NCBI RefSeq assembly: GCF_003950295.1
Contig: NZ_RHNP01000005.1
Span: forward strand, 1-64,000
Length of the DNA: 64,000 nucleotides
Origin: Loigolactobacillus iwatensis
GTDB taxonomy: Bacteria > Bacillota > Bacilli > Lactobacillales > Lactobacillaceae
Direction: 5' to 3'
Part shown: piece after piece, positions 1-8,390 of the stretch
Numbering within the stretch: position 1 is the first letter of the stretch
Layout of the letters: each line of letters begins with the position of its first letter
Position numbers and translations under genes: made by a program
The notes under the pieces: generated by a model
Told to the model about the DNA's origin: nothing
The model's database searches: none
What the model saw: only the letters and a program-made list of their open reading frames with translations

Positions 1-52
1 AAGACGTGGCACTGGAAAAATCGAATATTCGATTTTTCCAGTGCCACGTCTT
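1..52. terminator. Perfect 52-bp palindrome, probable bidirectional terminator
   Basis: Base i pairs with base 53-i over the whole interval. The outer arm is GC-containing (AAGACGTGGCACTGG) and the inner part is A5/T5. It lies downstream of the minus-strand peptidase gene, where a terminator is expected. It may extend past the left edge. Absolute symmetry over 52 bp is longer than most terminators, so a recombination or protein-binding role cannot be excluded. Confidence 0.6.
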
Positions 53-60
53 ATTTAAAC

Positions 61-180
61 TTACTTATGTCACAGCCGCTTACTGTTTCCGAACATTGCT
101 CTAGAACGTGCGCCAAAAGTCTGGATTTACGTGCCTAACTACAGCTAATCCAAAACCGACTTTTGGCCCACTCCCACCAT
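61..180 (-). repeat. Dispersed intergenic repeat, copy 1 (GAGTGGG family)
   Basis: Read on the minus strand this stretch contains GGGAGTGGG, CAAAAGTCGGTTTTGGATT, CACGTTCTAGAG and TTCGGAAACAGTAA. The same blocks in the same order occur at 24680-24790. GAGTGGGACAAAA-type intergenic repeats are common in lactobacilli and related Firmicutes. The function is unknown; it sits at the 3' side of genes in both places. Confidence 0.6.
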
Positions 181-187
181 TTTTCAA

Positions 188-985
188 TTAATAGGTCATT
201 GCCGCGTTATTTTGTGTTGCCGCCAACTTCCAAAAAGTTTTAGTTTTAATTTTGTTGTTACCAGAACCATCAAAAGGATCATTATAATAAAAATCATTTT
301 GATCGTAGCCGGTTAATAAAATAGCATGGGCCGGAAAATCGTGTAAATATAGCCAAGCCACAACTGGCTTTCCTGAATGTAATGTCTGCTTAAGTGTCTT
401 AATACTGGCACCTGACAAGTTTTTGAAGTGTCCTACCTTACTTTCAAAAAAGCTTTGCCACGCTGGTGGATACATTGTATAGCCTGTATCGTCGTAAGGA
501 TTTCCCCAAAAACCAGTATTTGGATCATCCGTATAGGGAATTTCTTGAGCAATTTCACTAGGAGAAATATTAACCTTCTTGTATTGCATTAGCATCGCAA
601 CCGCAGTGATCTCACAACCAGTGGGTAATTCAGGAAACTGATCAAGTGCCGGTGCCTTTAACTGAACTTGAGTCGCTCCTGCTTTTGTTTTAGCGGTCTG
701 TTGAGCATCACTAATGGCCTGATTCACACCAGCCTTTTTTCTTGCGCGATCAATAGCAGCTTGCTTGGCTGTCTTGGCATCAGTCTTTTGCTTACTAGTA
801 ATTACTCCTGAAGTAGAACTTTGCGAGTTCTGGGCCCGTTTTTGATCCGTTGCGTGCGTGATAGAAAAAGCACCTGTAATCAAAGAAACAATGATAACCA
901 GACTAAAAATAAGGCCTGCTTTAAATAAACGATACCGTCGTCTACGCATAAAATTATGTTGTTTTCGAGTCATCAAATTAAGCAT
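188..985 (-). CDS. C39-like papain-fold peptidase, membrane-anchored or secreted
   Basis: 265 aa. A basic N-terminus is followed by one hydrophobic segment at about 22-44, a signal peptide or anchor. A charged Lys/Gln/Ala-rich linker (46-110) leads to a papain-like C39_2-type domain. The motif LPTGCE carries the predicted catalytic Cys124. The motif HAILLTGYD gives His220, and YYNDP (233-237) supplies the third residue. No ABC transporter is attached, so this is the stand-alone type, not a bacteriocin-exporter leader protease. The ribosome binding site GGAAGG precedes the ATG at 985. A second in-frame ATG four codons on is possible. The substrate is unknown; a cell-envelope or peptide-processing role is inferred. 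Confidence 0.75.
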   Translation of the reverse strand: MLNLMTRKQHNFMRRRRYRLFKAGLIFSLVIIVSLITGAFSITHATDQKRAQNSQSSTSGVITSKQKTDAKTAKQAAIDRARKKAGVNQAISDAQQTAKTKAGATQVQLKAPALDQFPELPTGCEITAVAMLMQYKKVNISPSEIAQEIPYTDDPNTGFWGNPYDDTGYTMYPPAWQSFFESKVGHFKNLSGASIKTLKQTLHSGKPVVAWLYLHDFPAHAILLTGYDQNDFYYNDPFDGSGNNKIKTKTFWKLAATQNNAAMTY

Positions 986-1166
986 CCCTATTCCTTCCGT
1001 TTTATTTAGCTTAGTAAAATAAATTTATGAAAACAAGCTAAAGGCGTAAAACGTCACAAAAAAATCTCATTTAATCGTGATGAAAGGTAATTTTACTAGG
1101 AGTGCTTGAAAGAGCAGTGCCTTCTTAAAGCGCCATAAATAATAGCTTAAAATTTTTCTCGTGATT

Positions 1167-1343
1167 TCACCATTGACGTTCATCCCAAGTTCGGCCATCA
1201 ATTTCGCCCTGTGTTTGCTCAATCCTTTTTTCTTGTTCAGTAACCAGCTCGGCAAGTGCCCTAAATAAGGCCTGTTCCTCGTAATGTTCACTGGTAACGG
1301 CTAGTTCATTAATTTGCTGCTGCAACCAGTCATTCGTCATCAT
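1167..1343 (-). CDS. Small acidic hypothetical protein coupled to the oxidoreductase
   Basis: About 58 aa starting MMTNDWLQQQ, rich in Glu and Gln and predicted to be largely helical. It overlaps the last codons of the upstream oxidoreductase in another frame, as expected for translational coupling. An in-frame GTG two codons further upstream (1349) is an alternative start. No ribosome binding site is obvious, which fits coupling. I recognise no family. The heptad-like run of charged and hydrophobic residues suggests a small partner protein, but that is only inference. Confidence 0.5.
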   Translation of the reverse strand: MMTNDWLQQQINELAVTSEHYEEQALFRALAELVTEQEKRIEQTQGEIDGRTWDERQW

Positions 1344-2004
1344 TTTCACTTGCTTTCATCATTTGAAGTGTCCATTGTAATTCATCAAGTTGTTCCTGCT
1401 GCGTCTCTAACTGCTCTAAAATTAGCGTTACTCGATCTTTCAGTTCTGGTTTTGCCGCAATCATTCGCTTTAATCGTTCGACAAACCAGCTCTCGCGTTC
1501 ACTAAAGGCCGCCGAAACTGATAAGGTCAGGTATTGTTGATAAGCAATAAACAGTCGTTGCTTGGCCGACTCGCTTAAATGGGCAAATTGAGATAGCACA
1601 AAAGGTTGCAAATAAGTCATCTGTAGTTTGTGGGTAAGTGCTTGAAATGGCCGCAACAATTCAGAAATTGTGAATTGTTCGGCGCCACCTGCCTGATAGG
1701 CCTCGGCTTTAACGCCAGTACTGACAACGACACCTAATTCTTTACCGGCCAAGGAGCCTTTCACCTGTAAAACCTGCTCTTCCCAGATTTGTAAAATAGC
1801 CGGTGCGGAATACCAGTAAAGTGGAAATTGCAAAATAACACGATTGGCAACTAATAATAATTGGCGTTCCGCCGCCACGTTAATTGATTGCCGCTCATCT
1901 AAATAGTGCCAAGTGACGTCAGGCAATTGCGCGCCTGCCTTTAAAAAGGCCTGGGTAGCTGAATCTGCTAATTGGGGGTGAGCAACGATAATTAGTGTTT
2001 TCAA
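1330..2004 (-). CDS. NAD(P)H-dependent quinone/flavin oxidoreductase (flavodoxin-like fold)
   Basis: 224 aa. The N-terminus KTLIIVAHPQLADSATQAFL is the FMN-phosphate loop region of the KefF/MdaB/NQO flavodoxin-like family. The motif QFPLYWYSAPAILQIWEEQVL (about 79-99) is the second conserved block of this family. Expected role: two-electron reduction of quinones, nitro or azo compounds with NAD(P)H in the cytoplasm. The C-terminal ~50 residues form a Glu/Gln-rich helix beyond the usual domain. It is followed by a small overlapping gene, and greA-like transcription diverges upstream. The physiological substrate cannot be read from the sequence. Confidence 0.8.
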   Translation of the reverse strand: MKTLIIVAHPQLADSATQAFLKAGAQLPDVTWHYLDERQSINVAAERQLLLVANRVILQFPLYWYSAPAILQIWEEQVLQVKGSLAGKELGVVVSTGVKAEAYQAGGAEQFTISELLRPFQALTHKLQMTYLQPFVLSQFAHLSESAKQRLFIAYQQYLTLSVSAAFSERESWFVERLKRMIAAKPELKDRVTLILEQLETQQEQLDELQWTLQMMKASENDDE

Positions 2005-2319
2005 AATAAGTAGCTTCTTTCAAAAGATTTAAAATAATGATCCTGCGTATTTGGTAAACTTTTTTGTGAGTATAACACATCTTTTTTAAATATAATTAGC
2101 GTACAAAATGGCGGCCAACTACCCTTCTGATCATTTCTAAAATACTGTAGCATCTATAGATAGATTAGTTTAATAATTTTAAACGAAGGTGTGGCTACCC
2201 TAATTCAAACTACATTACTCAAAATGTAAAGGCCCTGCCACACTGATACTAAGTGGTAACCTAACTAATTTTGCTTTACAATATACGCTACAAGTACCCT
2301 TTGCAAAGGAGAATCAGTT
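2005..2319. other. Divergent intergenic region
   Basis: 315 bp between the minus-strand oxidoreductase and the plus-strand greA-like gene. It is AT-rich and holds the start signals of both genes. I see no convincing paired -35/-10, no operator palindrome and no riboswitch. Confidence 0.5.
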
Positions 2320-2796
2320 ATGCCCCAACCTTACCTTAACCAAATGACTCAAAATGGCTACCAACAAATCGAAGATAAAATCGAGACGTTAAAAAAGCAA
2401 CGACCAGAACGTATTCGGATCTTACAAGCGGCACGTGCACTGGGGGATTTGTCAGAAAACGCTGAATACAGTGCCGCTAAGCGTGATTTACGTCACCTGG
2501 AAAGCCAGCTTCGTTTTTTAGATAAACAATTACAGTACGCCGAAATTGTGGCGCCAAAAACGACCGACAAAATTGAGTTAGGTAAATCCGTTACTATTCA
2601 ATTTCTCGATGATAATAGTGAAGAAACCTTCCTAATTGTCGGCAAACAAGAGGCCGAAATGGCCGAAGTTACCCAAAATAAACTTTCCTTTGCCTCACCA
2701 ATTGGCAAGGCCTTATTGAACAAATCCGCCGGGACAACTGTTACCGTTCAGGCACCGGCCAGCAGTTACCAGGTCAAAATCATCAAGGTTGATTGA
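2320..2796 (+). CDS. greA: GreA/GreB-family transcript cleavage factor (paralogue)
   Basis: 158 aa, normal length for GreA. The N-terminal coiled-coil hairpin covers about 10-80 and carries the tip motif GDLSENAEYSAAK (42-54), whose acidic residues Asp43 and Glu46 support RNA cleavage by RNA polymerase. The C-terminal FKBP-like domain includes SPIGKALL (127-134). It rescues backtracked polymerase. The start is set by AAAGGAG 8-9 bases upstream of the ATG. The gene stands alone rather than next to udk or mltG as the housekeeping greA often does, so it may be a second copy. Confidence 0.85.
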   Translation: MPQPYLNQMTQNGYQQIEDKIETLKKQRPERIRILQAARALGDLSENAEYSAAKRDLRHLESQLRFLDKQLQYAEIVAPKTTDKIELGKSVTIQFLDDNSEETFLIVGKQEAEMAEVTQNKLSFASPIGKALLNKSAGTTVTVQAPASSYQVKIIKVD

Positions 2797-3038
2797 AAAC
2801 AACAACGCCAACATAGCATTCAATTAGCCTCTGTTCCGCTACACAAATAACACTTGAGGTCCACTGCGGCCGGAATGGAATCTATTCTGTTTTGTCTCGT
2901 TCCAGTTAAGTTTTAGCGTTCTGAAAACTAGCTAATAGTTTTAAATAGATTCACCACGATGCACTAGTATAGTAATGGCAATCGAAAGTAGCCTATTACG
3001 ACGTTAAACAAAGGTAAATTGCTTTTTTACAATAAAAG
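2797..3038. repeat. Intergenic region with dispersed repeat (GTTCTGAAAACTAGC family), copy 1
   Basis: The block at about 2862-2968 contains GCGTTCTGAAAACTAGCTAA, TAGTTTTAAATA and ACGATGCACTAG. The reverse complement of all three occurs in the same spacing at 24785-24872, where it directly abuts the GAGTGGG repeat. Both copies also carry a CGGCC block with a short diverged stretch beside it. There is no coding capacity. Confidence 0.6.
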
Positions 3039-3090
3039 AAAAGTGACTTAATCTATAAATTAAAATCACTAAGTAGATTGAGTCACTTTT
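3039..3090 (-). terminator. Terminator of the small membrane protein gene
   Basis: The stem AAAAGTGACTTAATCTA pairs with TAGATTGAGTCACTTTT. On the minus strand it is followed by CTTTTCTTTTATT. It begins just after the stop codon at 3093. Confidence 0.75.
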
Positions 3091-3092
3091 GT

Positions 3093-3443
3093 CTATTTTG
3101 CCTTCATATCTTGACGCAGCGCGCGAAATGCGGCGTATAAATGTCCTAAAAGTAAAACTGCTAGTAAGATACTACAAACGCGCCAAAAGCCCGCGTACTG
3201 CGTTAAACTCGTGAACATAAATTCTAAAATAATAAGACCGGAAATAACTTCCATTAGCATTAATAACCAATGGCCCCACTTTTTTTGATTGGCGATAATA
3301 ACAATCAAATAAAAGAATGAGACCGCAAATAATGACGACCACATCCCTGAGTTTGTTAATTGTTGGGGCTTAATTGCGCCGACAAGCAGAATAATTAAAG
3401 TATTAACCCAAGCGCCGATTGCCATTCTACTACTATGTAGCAT
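3093..3443 (-). CDS. Small four-helix membrane protein, unknown function
   Basis: About 116 aa starting MLHSSRMAIG. The start is chosen because AAGAAGG lies 8 bases upstream of this ATG; a longer frame to 3482 has no ribosome binding site. Four hydrophobic segments are visible at about 10-28, 35-52, 57-80 and 85-103, ending in a basic tail. I do not recognise a family. It is monocistronic, with its own terminator. The divergent T-box promoter lies about 200 bp upstream. Confidence 0.6.
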   Translation of the reverse strand: MLHSSRMAIGAWVNTLIILLVGAIKPQQLTNSGMWSSLFAVSFFYLIVIIANQKKWGHWLLMLMEVISGLIILEFMFTSLTQYAGFWRVCSILLAVLLLGHLYAAFRALRQDMKAK

Positions 3444-3639
3444 TACTTTTACCTTCTTTATCTTTTCTTTTAGTATAAGCAAGCCACCGCAAAAATGAAA
3501 CTAAGAAATGCAATAATCCTTTTTGAGCATTGGCCAAGTTTAGCAATAAGATACGTATACCGATCGTGGATAAACGTAGAAACCTGGGCGCTTTTCCAAA
3601 TACTCCTTAGTTTCAGACCATAAGCGAGTTCAAATCGAC

Positions 3640-3668
3640 TTGACAATTCCTTAATATTTTTATACACT
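3640..3668 (+). promoter_or_regulatory. Sigma-A promoter of the T-box permease transcript
   Basis: TTGACA (3640-3645), a 17-bp spacer, then TACACT (3663-3668). Transcription would start near 3675, just where the T-box Stem I begins. Confidence 0.7.
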
Positions 3669-3670
3669 GA

Positions 3671-3872
3671 ATAACAATAATTTTAATCGAATGATTAAAT
3701 TCAGAGAGAGTGGGCGAGGCTGAAATCCATTCAACTTTTATGGCGGTTGTTTTATATCGTTTGGCTACGTTAACGGCCGTTAAAGGCAATTCTTATGGAT
3801 TGTGAATTTGGGTGGAACAGCGTTGCAAAGCGCCCCTAGTGCAGACCTCTGTACTAGAGGCGCTTTTTTATT
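3671..3872 (+). promoter_or_regulatory. T-box riboswitch, probably glycine-responsive
   Basis: Diagnostic parts, 5' to 3': the AGAGAG block with a GGCTGAAATCC distal loop of Stem I (3702-3729); the T-box GGGTGGAACAGCG (3810-3822); a terminator pairing GCGCC (3830-3834) with GGCGC (3859-3863), followed by a T-run. The antiterminator bulge TGGA matches a tRNA with U73, as in Gly, Thr and Cys tRNAs. Hand folding places GGC (3742-3744) in the specifier position, between a TTTTA and a TTGTT stem strand, which would mean glycine. ACT at 3734-3736 (Thr) is a less likely reading. It controls the permease that follows. Confidence 0.75.
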
Positions 3873-3932
3873 ACAACGTAAAAAGATTCAATAGCTACGG
3901 GTAAGATTGCAAAATATTAGGAGGAAGTATAA

Positions 3933-5273
3933 ATGAAAGAAGAACAAAAACTATCACGATCACTAAAAAGCCGCCATATTCAAATGATTGCAATTGGCGG
4001 CGCGATTGGTACCGGACTATTTCTTGGTTCAGGGAGTGCCATTCGTGCTGCCGGACCGTCAATCATTTTATCCTACCTCATCGTCGGTATTTTCTGTTTC
4101 TTTTTAATGCGCGCAATTGGTGAGCTGCTACTTTCTGATACTAGTAAAAATTCATTCATTGATTTCGTTAAAGAATATCTCGGCGACCGCATGGAATTCA
4201 TTACCGGCTGGACCTACTGGTTTTGTTGGATTAGCCTAGCAATGGCAGATTTAACTGCCACCGGAATTTACGTTAAGTATTGGTTTCCTAACGTTCCCCA
4301 ATGGATCACACCATTTGTCATCATTCTCCTATTGCTGTTAGTTAATTTAGTGAACGTTGGCCTATTTGGCGAACTAGAATCTTGGTTCTCACTGATCAAA
4401 GTCGTTGCCATCCTAGCCTTAGTTGTTGTCGGTGTTTTTCTGGCCATCATTCACTACCACGTTGGTAATTCCGTAGCTGGTTTTTCTAATTTAGTTAGCC
4501 ACGGCGGTTTCTTTCCCACTGGTCCAATTGGTTTTCTAATGTCATTTCAAATGGTGGTTTTTGCCTTTGTTGGTATTGAAATGGTTGGTCTAACTGCTGG
4601 TGAAACAACCAATCCGGAAGTTAATTTACCGAAGGCCATCAATAGTTTGCCAATCCGAATTGGACTTTTTTACATCGGTTCAATGATTGCTATTATGAGC
4701 GTTTACCCGTGGAATAAAATCACAACCACTTCCAGCCCCTTCGTTCAAGTGTTTTCCGGTATTGGTATTGTTGGCGCCGCTGGAATTTTAAACTTCGTTG
4801 TTTTAACTGCTGCCATGTCCGCAACTAATAGTGCTTTATTCAGTACCAGTCGGACGCTACACGCACTAGCACGGGGACATAACGCACCAGAACGCTTTGG
4901 TAAATTAGATCGGCGCAGCGTCCCAAATCAAGCATTACAATTTTCATCGCTGATTCTATTTATCATTGTCATTTTAAACTATTTTATGCCGGCCAAGGTT
5001 TTCAACTTAGTCTCTGGTGTCTCAACCATTAATTTTGTCTTCGTCTGGTTGATCTTACTTTGGTGCCACCTTAAATATCGGAAACAACACCCTGAAGGCA
5101 GTAGTAATTTTAAAATGCCTGGCTATCCTTTTACCGATTACCTGAGTTTGCTGTTTTTCATCTGCGTGTTGATTTTTCTTTTATTCATTCCTGATACGCG
5201 AATTTCGTTATTAATTTCTCTAATCTGGTTTGTCTTAATGTTCGTCGCCTACCATGTGCTTAAACGAAAATAG
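3933..5273 (+). CDS. APC-family amino-acid permease (CycA/GabP-like), likely glycine-type substrate
   Basis: 446 aa with about 12 membrane helices. The N-terminal signature is HIQMIAIGGAIGTGLFLGSG (17-36). The later motif FVGIEMVGLTAGETTNPE (about 213-230) is typical of the amino-acid transporter family that includes CycA, GabP and AroP. It is a proton-coupled importer in the plasma membrane. AGGAGG lies 8 bases before the ATG. The upstream T-box ties its expression to an uncharged tRNA; a U73-type bulge and a possible GGC specifier point to glycine or a related small amino acid, as for CycA. Substrate assignment is inference. Confidence 0.85.
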   Translation: MKEEQKLSRSLKSRHIQMIAIGGAIGTGLFLGSGSAIRAAGPSIILSYLIVGIFCFFLMRAIGELLLSDTSKNSFIDFVKEYLGDRMEFITGWTYWFCWISLAMADLTATGIYVKYWFPNVPQWITPFVIILLLLLVNLVNVGLFGELESWFSLIKVVAILALVVVGVFLAIIHYHVGNSVAGFSNLVSHGGFFPTGPIGFLMSFQMVVFAFVGIEMVGLTAGETTNPEVNLPKAINSLPIRIGLFYIGSMIAIMSVYPWNKITTTSSPFVQVFSGIGIVGAAGILNFVVLTAAMSATNSALFSTSRTLHALARGHNAPERFGKLDRRSVPNQALQFSSLILFIIVILNYFMPAKVFNLVSGVSTINFVFVWLILLWCHLKYRKQHPEGSSNFKMPGYPFTDYLSLLFFICVLIFLLFIPDTRISLLISLIWFVLMFVAYHVLKRK

Positions 5274-5279
5274 TGTCCT

Positions 5280-5352
5280 AAAAAAACAGCCTAAGATTTA
5301 TTTTAAGAAAGACTTTTGCTCATTCTTTCTTAGAATAATCTTAGACTGTTTT
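5280..5352. terminator. Bidirectional terminator between permease and yhgE
   Basis: Long hairpin AAAACAG-CTAAGAT...ATCTTAGACTGTTTT with inner TAAGAAAGA/TCTTTCTTA pairing. T-runs exist on both sides, serving the two convergent genes. Confidence 0.8.
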
Positions 5353-5372
5353 ATTTTTGAAATATTTCAAAC

Positions 5373-8300
5373 CTATTTTTCAATTTTCTGTAATTTTTGA
5401 TTCTCGTCTAGTTGTGACGTGCCTGCTAAATGAATTCGTTGCAACAATAACATAACAGTCCATAATAAAATTAGTGCCACTAACGTAAAGATTACTAAGA
5501 TTAACGTGACTTGCCCAATTGTTTGACCACCAAGTCCAGAAGTAATTGCCTCCCGAAAGCCCAAAATTGAGTACGTCATCGGCAAAAACTTATGAATGGC
5601 ATTAAAGAAGCCATTGGTGACTTCCATCGGGAACGTGCCACCAGAACCACCTAGTTGAAGCATCAGTAAAATCATCGCCAAAAAACGGCCTGGATTATCT
5701 AATGCCATTGAAAGAAACATGATGATAAACATTGAGGCCAGTGCAAAAATAATCGCTATCAGGTAGAAGGCCCCAACGTGGTCAACTTGTAGTCCAAACG
5801 CCATAATTAGTGTTGCTTCGATAATTGCCATTGCAACAGCAACCGCGGCACCAAGCGATACCTTGCTGAAAAACCAAGCAGTAGCCGATTTACCGGACAT
5901 CGAAATTTTGCGAATTGGGTAAGCAAAATTAAAGACCAAGGCACCCACATAAAGTGCTAGAGAAAGTACGTACGGTGCTAAGGCGTGACCGTAGTTTGGA
6001 ACATAGCTATAATTTTGGTGCTTTAAACTGGTTGGACTAGCAAACATGGCCGTCGTTTTTGGCGTTGTTTTAATCCCATTAACCTTCTTACTACCTGACT
6101 TAAGTGCAGTAGCCAACTGGGCAGCTCCTGTGTTCAGTTTAATATTTCCATCAATTAAATCAGTTGATTTAGCGTTTAACTGCCCTGTTCCTGAGGCTAA
6201 CTGACCAACACCCGTAACCAATTGTGGTACCTGCTGGTTTAATTGCCCCAGTCCAGAAGCCAGTTGTTGCGCGCCGTTATTTAAGGTAGCTGAGTTAGCG
6301 TTTAATTGACTGGCACCACTGTTTAATGCCTGAACGCCACCCGTATATTGTTGAACGCCGCTAGAAAGCTGTTGTGCGCCACCATTTAAAGTACTAATAC
6401 CAGTGACTAGTGGCGGTAACTGTTGCTGCATACTACCAATACCACCGGCCAGTTGGGTCGCACCGGAAGCCAAACTTCCTGAATTTTGCTTAAGCTGAGT
6501 GGCGCCAGCATTTGCAGCATCAACGCCCTTAGTGTAGGTAGTTGTGCCCGTCTCTAATTGATTGAGACTAGCCAATAATAATGACTGCTGACTACCTGGA
6601 ACTTTTGCGTTAACCTGAGTATCTAATTGCTGTGTTCCAGCCGCTAATTGCTGCGTTGCTTTTTGTAAGTCATTTAATTTGGCCGGCATCGCAGCCAATA
6701 AAGTTTGATTTTCTTTCGTATTAAGCTGACTCATCAATGTATTGGTACTGGCCAGTAACGACTTGGCGGCCTGTAACTTTTCTTGTAATTCAGGCAACTG
6801 CTGGCCGAGACTGCTGACCTTTGTCAAAATTGGTGCTAACGTTGTCAGTGTATTTTCAGCAGTTGTGAGTTGCTGCGCAAGGCCAGTCATCGTCGCTTGC
6901 GTTATCTTTAGTTCACTAGCCGTGCTAGTTGGACTAGTACCAGCCTCACGAGCAATAATTGCGGTTAATTTGGCCTTTGAGGCTTGATCTAAATCAGGAT
7001 TAGCCACTAGGACGGCCTGAGCATCCTGTGCAGATTCTTTTGCATTTGCAGCAATTTGACCAAGACTACCCGTCATTGTTGTTTGCGCTTCAGTTGCCGC
7101 TGTTTGGAGTTTTGCTACTGAATCACTCAATCCAGTTAAATTAACCTTGGCCAACTGATTCATACCATTTAACAGATCTTGGGTTTGTGAACTGGCTAAA
7201 CTTTGCTCCAAATTGGAACTTTGTTGCCGCAATGTCGTTAACTGCTGTGGATTTTTAGCCAAATTAAGTAGACCACTTGTAGCGAGTTGTTGATTAAGCT
7301 GGGCTACTTGGGTCGCCAATTCAGTATTGCCATCATTTAGGGCAGTCACTCCTGCTGGTAAATCTTTTAATGAATTCTTTAGCTCACTTGTACCACTACG
7401 CAATTGCTGTGAGTTCGTCGCGAGTTGCCCCAAACCTCCAGAAAGTGAGCCAACACCAGCAGTATATGCTTGGACACCACCAGAAAATTTTTGTGAGCCA
7501 GTTGCTAACTGATTAACACCACCAGTGAGCGCGCCGGTTTTACCATTTAGTAAAGCCGTCCCACCGGCCAATTGGGTTGCACCACTAGTCAGTTTACTTG
7601 AATTGGCATTTAATTGGCCGGCACCCGTACCTAGTTGCAAAACTCCAGCCGTGTATTTGTTTAGCCCTTTTGCCAAAGTGGCCGAGCCTGTTGCCAATTG
7701 CCCAGCGCCACTAGCTAATGGTTTAACGCTCATATTCAACGTTTGAACACCATCATTAACTTGCGAAACCGCAACGGTGTACTGCTTTAAACCGTCATTC
7801 ATTGTGACTAAACCAGTATCCAGTTGGGAGGCCCCACCAGCGGCAGTGTGCATCCCCTTGCCAACAACGTGTAATTGATCAAACACGGCGCTAGCATACG
7901 CGTTAGTGACGGCCGCACGAATTTCCTTATCTAAGGAAGTTGCGCCAATCTGACTAATGACCTCACCGATATAATTTAAGGAATCATTTGTTTTATAAGT
8001 TAACTGCATCTTTTTGGGATTTTTATCCAAAAGTGTGGCGGCATTTTTAGAAAAATTCTTTGGTAATGTTACAACGGTATAATATTTTTTATCTTTCATT
8101 CCTTGCGCGGCCTTTTTTGCCGACACAAAACGCCAGCCAAGTTGGTTATTATTTTTCAGCTTAGTTACTGTCTGCTTACCAACGTTCAATGTCGCGCCAT
8201 TATAATGAACTGGCCGATCTTTATTAACCACGGCAACTGGCAAATTCTGCGTGTTACCATAAGGATCCCAAACTGACTTCAAGAAAAATACACTGTAAAG

Positions 8301-8390
8301 TAACGGAATAAATGCCATGACAATAACAGAAAGCAAAATTAACCGATTCTTACGTACAAAACGCCACTCATTTTTAATCATTTCCCACAT
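5373..8390 (-). CDS. yhgE: YhgE/Pip-type membrane protein with long helical repeat domain
   Basis: 1005 aa. One N-terminal membrane helix (about 16-35) is followed by an ~800-residue extracytoplasmic region and a C-terminal ABC-2-like block of five or six helices (about 800-990). The middle is built from dozens of degenerate repeats of the form G-(A/T)-x-Q-L-(A/N)-x-x-(S/T), predicted to be a long coiled coil. This architecture matches YhgE and the lactococcal phage infection protein Pip, and overlaps the MmpL/ESX-linked YueB class of phage receptors. It overlaps the upstream TetR gene by 17 bases and is surely co-transcribed. The role in the host is not established; envelope export or a phage receptor are both plausible. 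Confidence 0.85.
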   Translation of the reverse strand: MWEMIKNEWRFVRKNRLILLSVIVMAFIPLLYSVFFLKSVWDPYGNTQNLPVAVVNKDRPVHYNGATLNVGKQTVTKLKNNNQLGWRFVSAKKAAQGMKDKKYYTVVTLPKNFSKNAATLLDKNPKKMQLTYKTNDSLNYIGEVISQIGATSLDKEIRAAVTNAYASAVFDQLHVVGKGMHTAAGGASQLDTGLVTMNDGLKQYTVAVSQVNDGVQTLNMSVKPLASGAGQLATGSATLAKGLNKYTAGVLQLGTGAGQLNANSSKLTSGATQLAGGTALLNGKTGALTGGVNQLATGSQKFSGGVQAYTAGVGSLSGGLGQLATNSQQLRSGTSELKNSLKDLPAGVTALNDGNTELATQVAQLNQQLATSGLLNLAKNPQQLTTLRQQSSNLEQSLASSQTQDLLNGMNQLAKVNLTGLSDSVAKLQTAATEAQTTMTGSLGQIAANAKESAQDAQAVLVANPDLDQASKAKLTAIIAREAGTSPTSTASELKITQATMTGLAQQLTTAENTLTTLAPILTKVSSLGQQLPELQEKLQAAKSLLASTNTLMSQLNTKENQTLLAAMPAKLNDLQKATQQLAAGTQQLDTQVNAKVPGSQQSLLLASLNQLETGTTTYTKGVDAANAGATQLKQNSGSLASGATQLAGGIGSMQQQLPPLVTGISTLNGGAQQLSSGVQQYTGGVQALNSGASQLNANSATLNNGAQQLASGLGQLNQQVPQLVTGVGQLASGTGQLNAKSTDLIDGNIKLNTGAAQLATALKSGSKKVNGIKTTPKTTAMFASPTSLKHQNYSYVPNYGHALAPYVLSLALYVGALVFNFAYPIRKISMSGKSATAWFFSKVSLGAAVAVAMAIIEATLIMAFGLQVDHVGAFYLIAIIFALASMFIIMFLSMALDNPGRFLAMILLMLQLGGSGGTFPMEVTNGFFNAIHKFLPMTYSILGFREAITSGLGGQTIGQVTLILVIFTLVALILLWTVMLLLQRIHLAGTSQLDENQKLQKIEK

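Noticed and set aside
1067-1291. 74-codon minus-strand frame overlapping the small oxidoreductase partner
   Set aside because: No ribosome binding site, covers the better frame at 1167-1343, and its translation looks like out-of-frame sequence.
3470-3667. 65-codon minus-strand frame
   Set aside because: No ribosome binding site, and its start region is the -35/-10 and Stem I of the plus-strand T-box transcript.
6742-7746. Plus-strand frames antisense to yhgE
   Set aside because: They mirror the repetitive codon pattern of the yhgE repeats and have no start signals.
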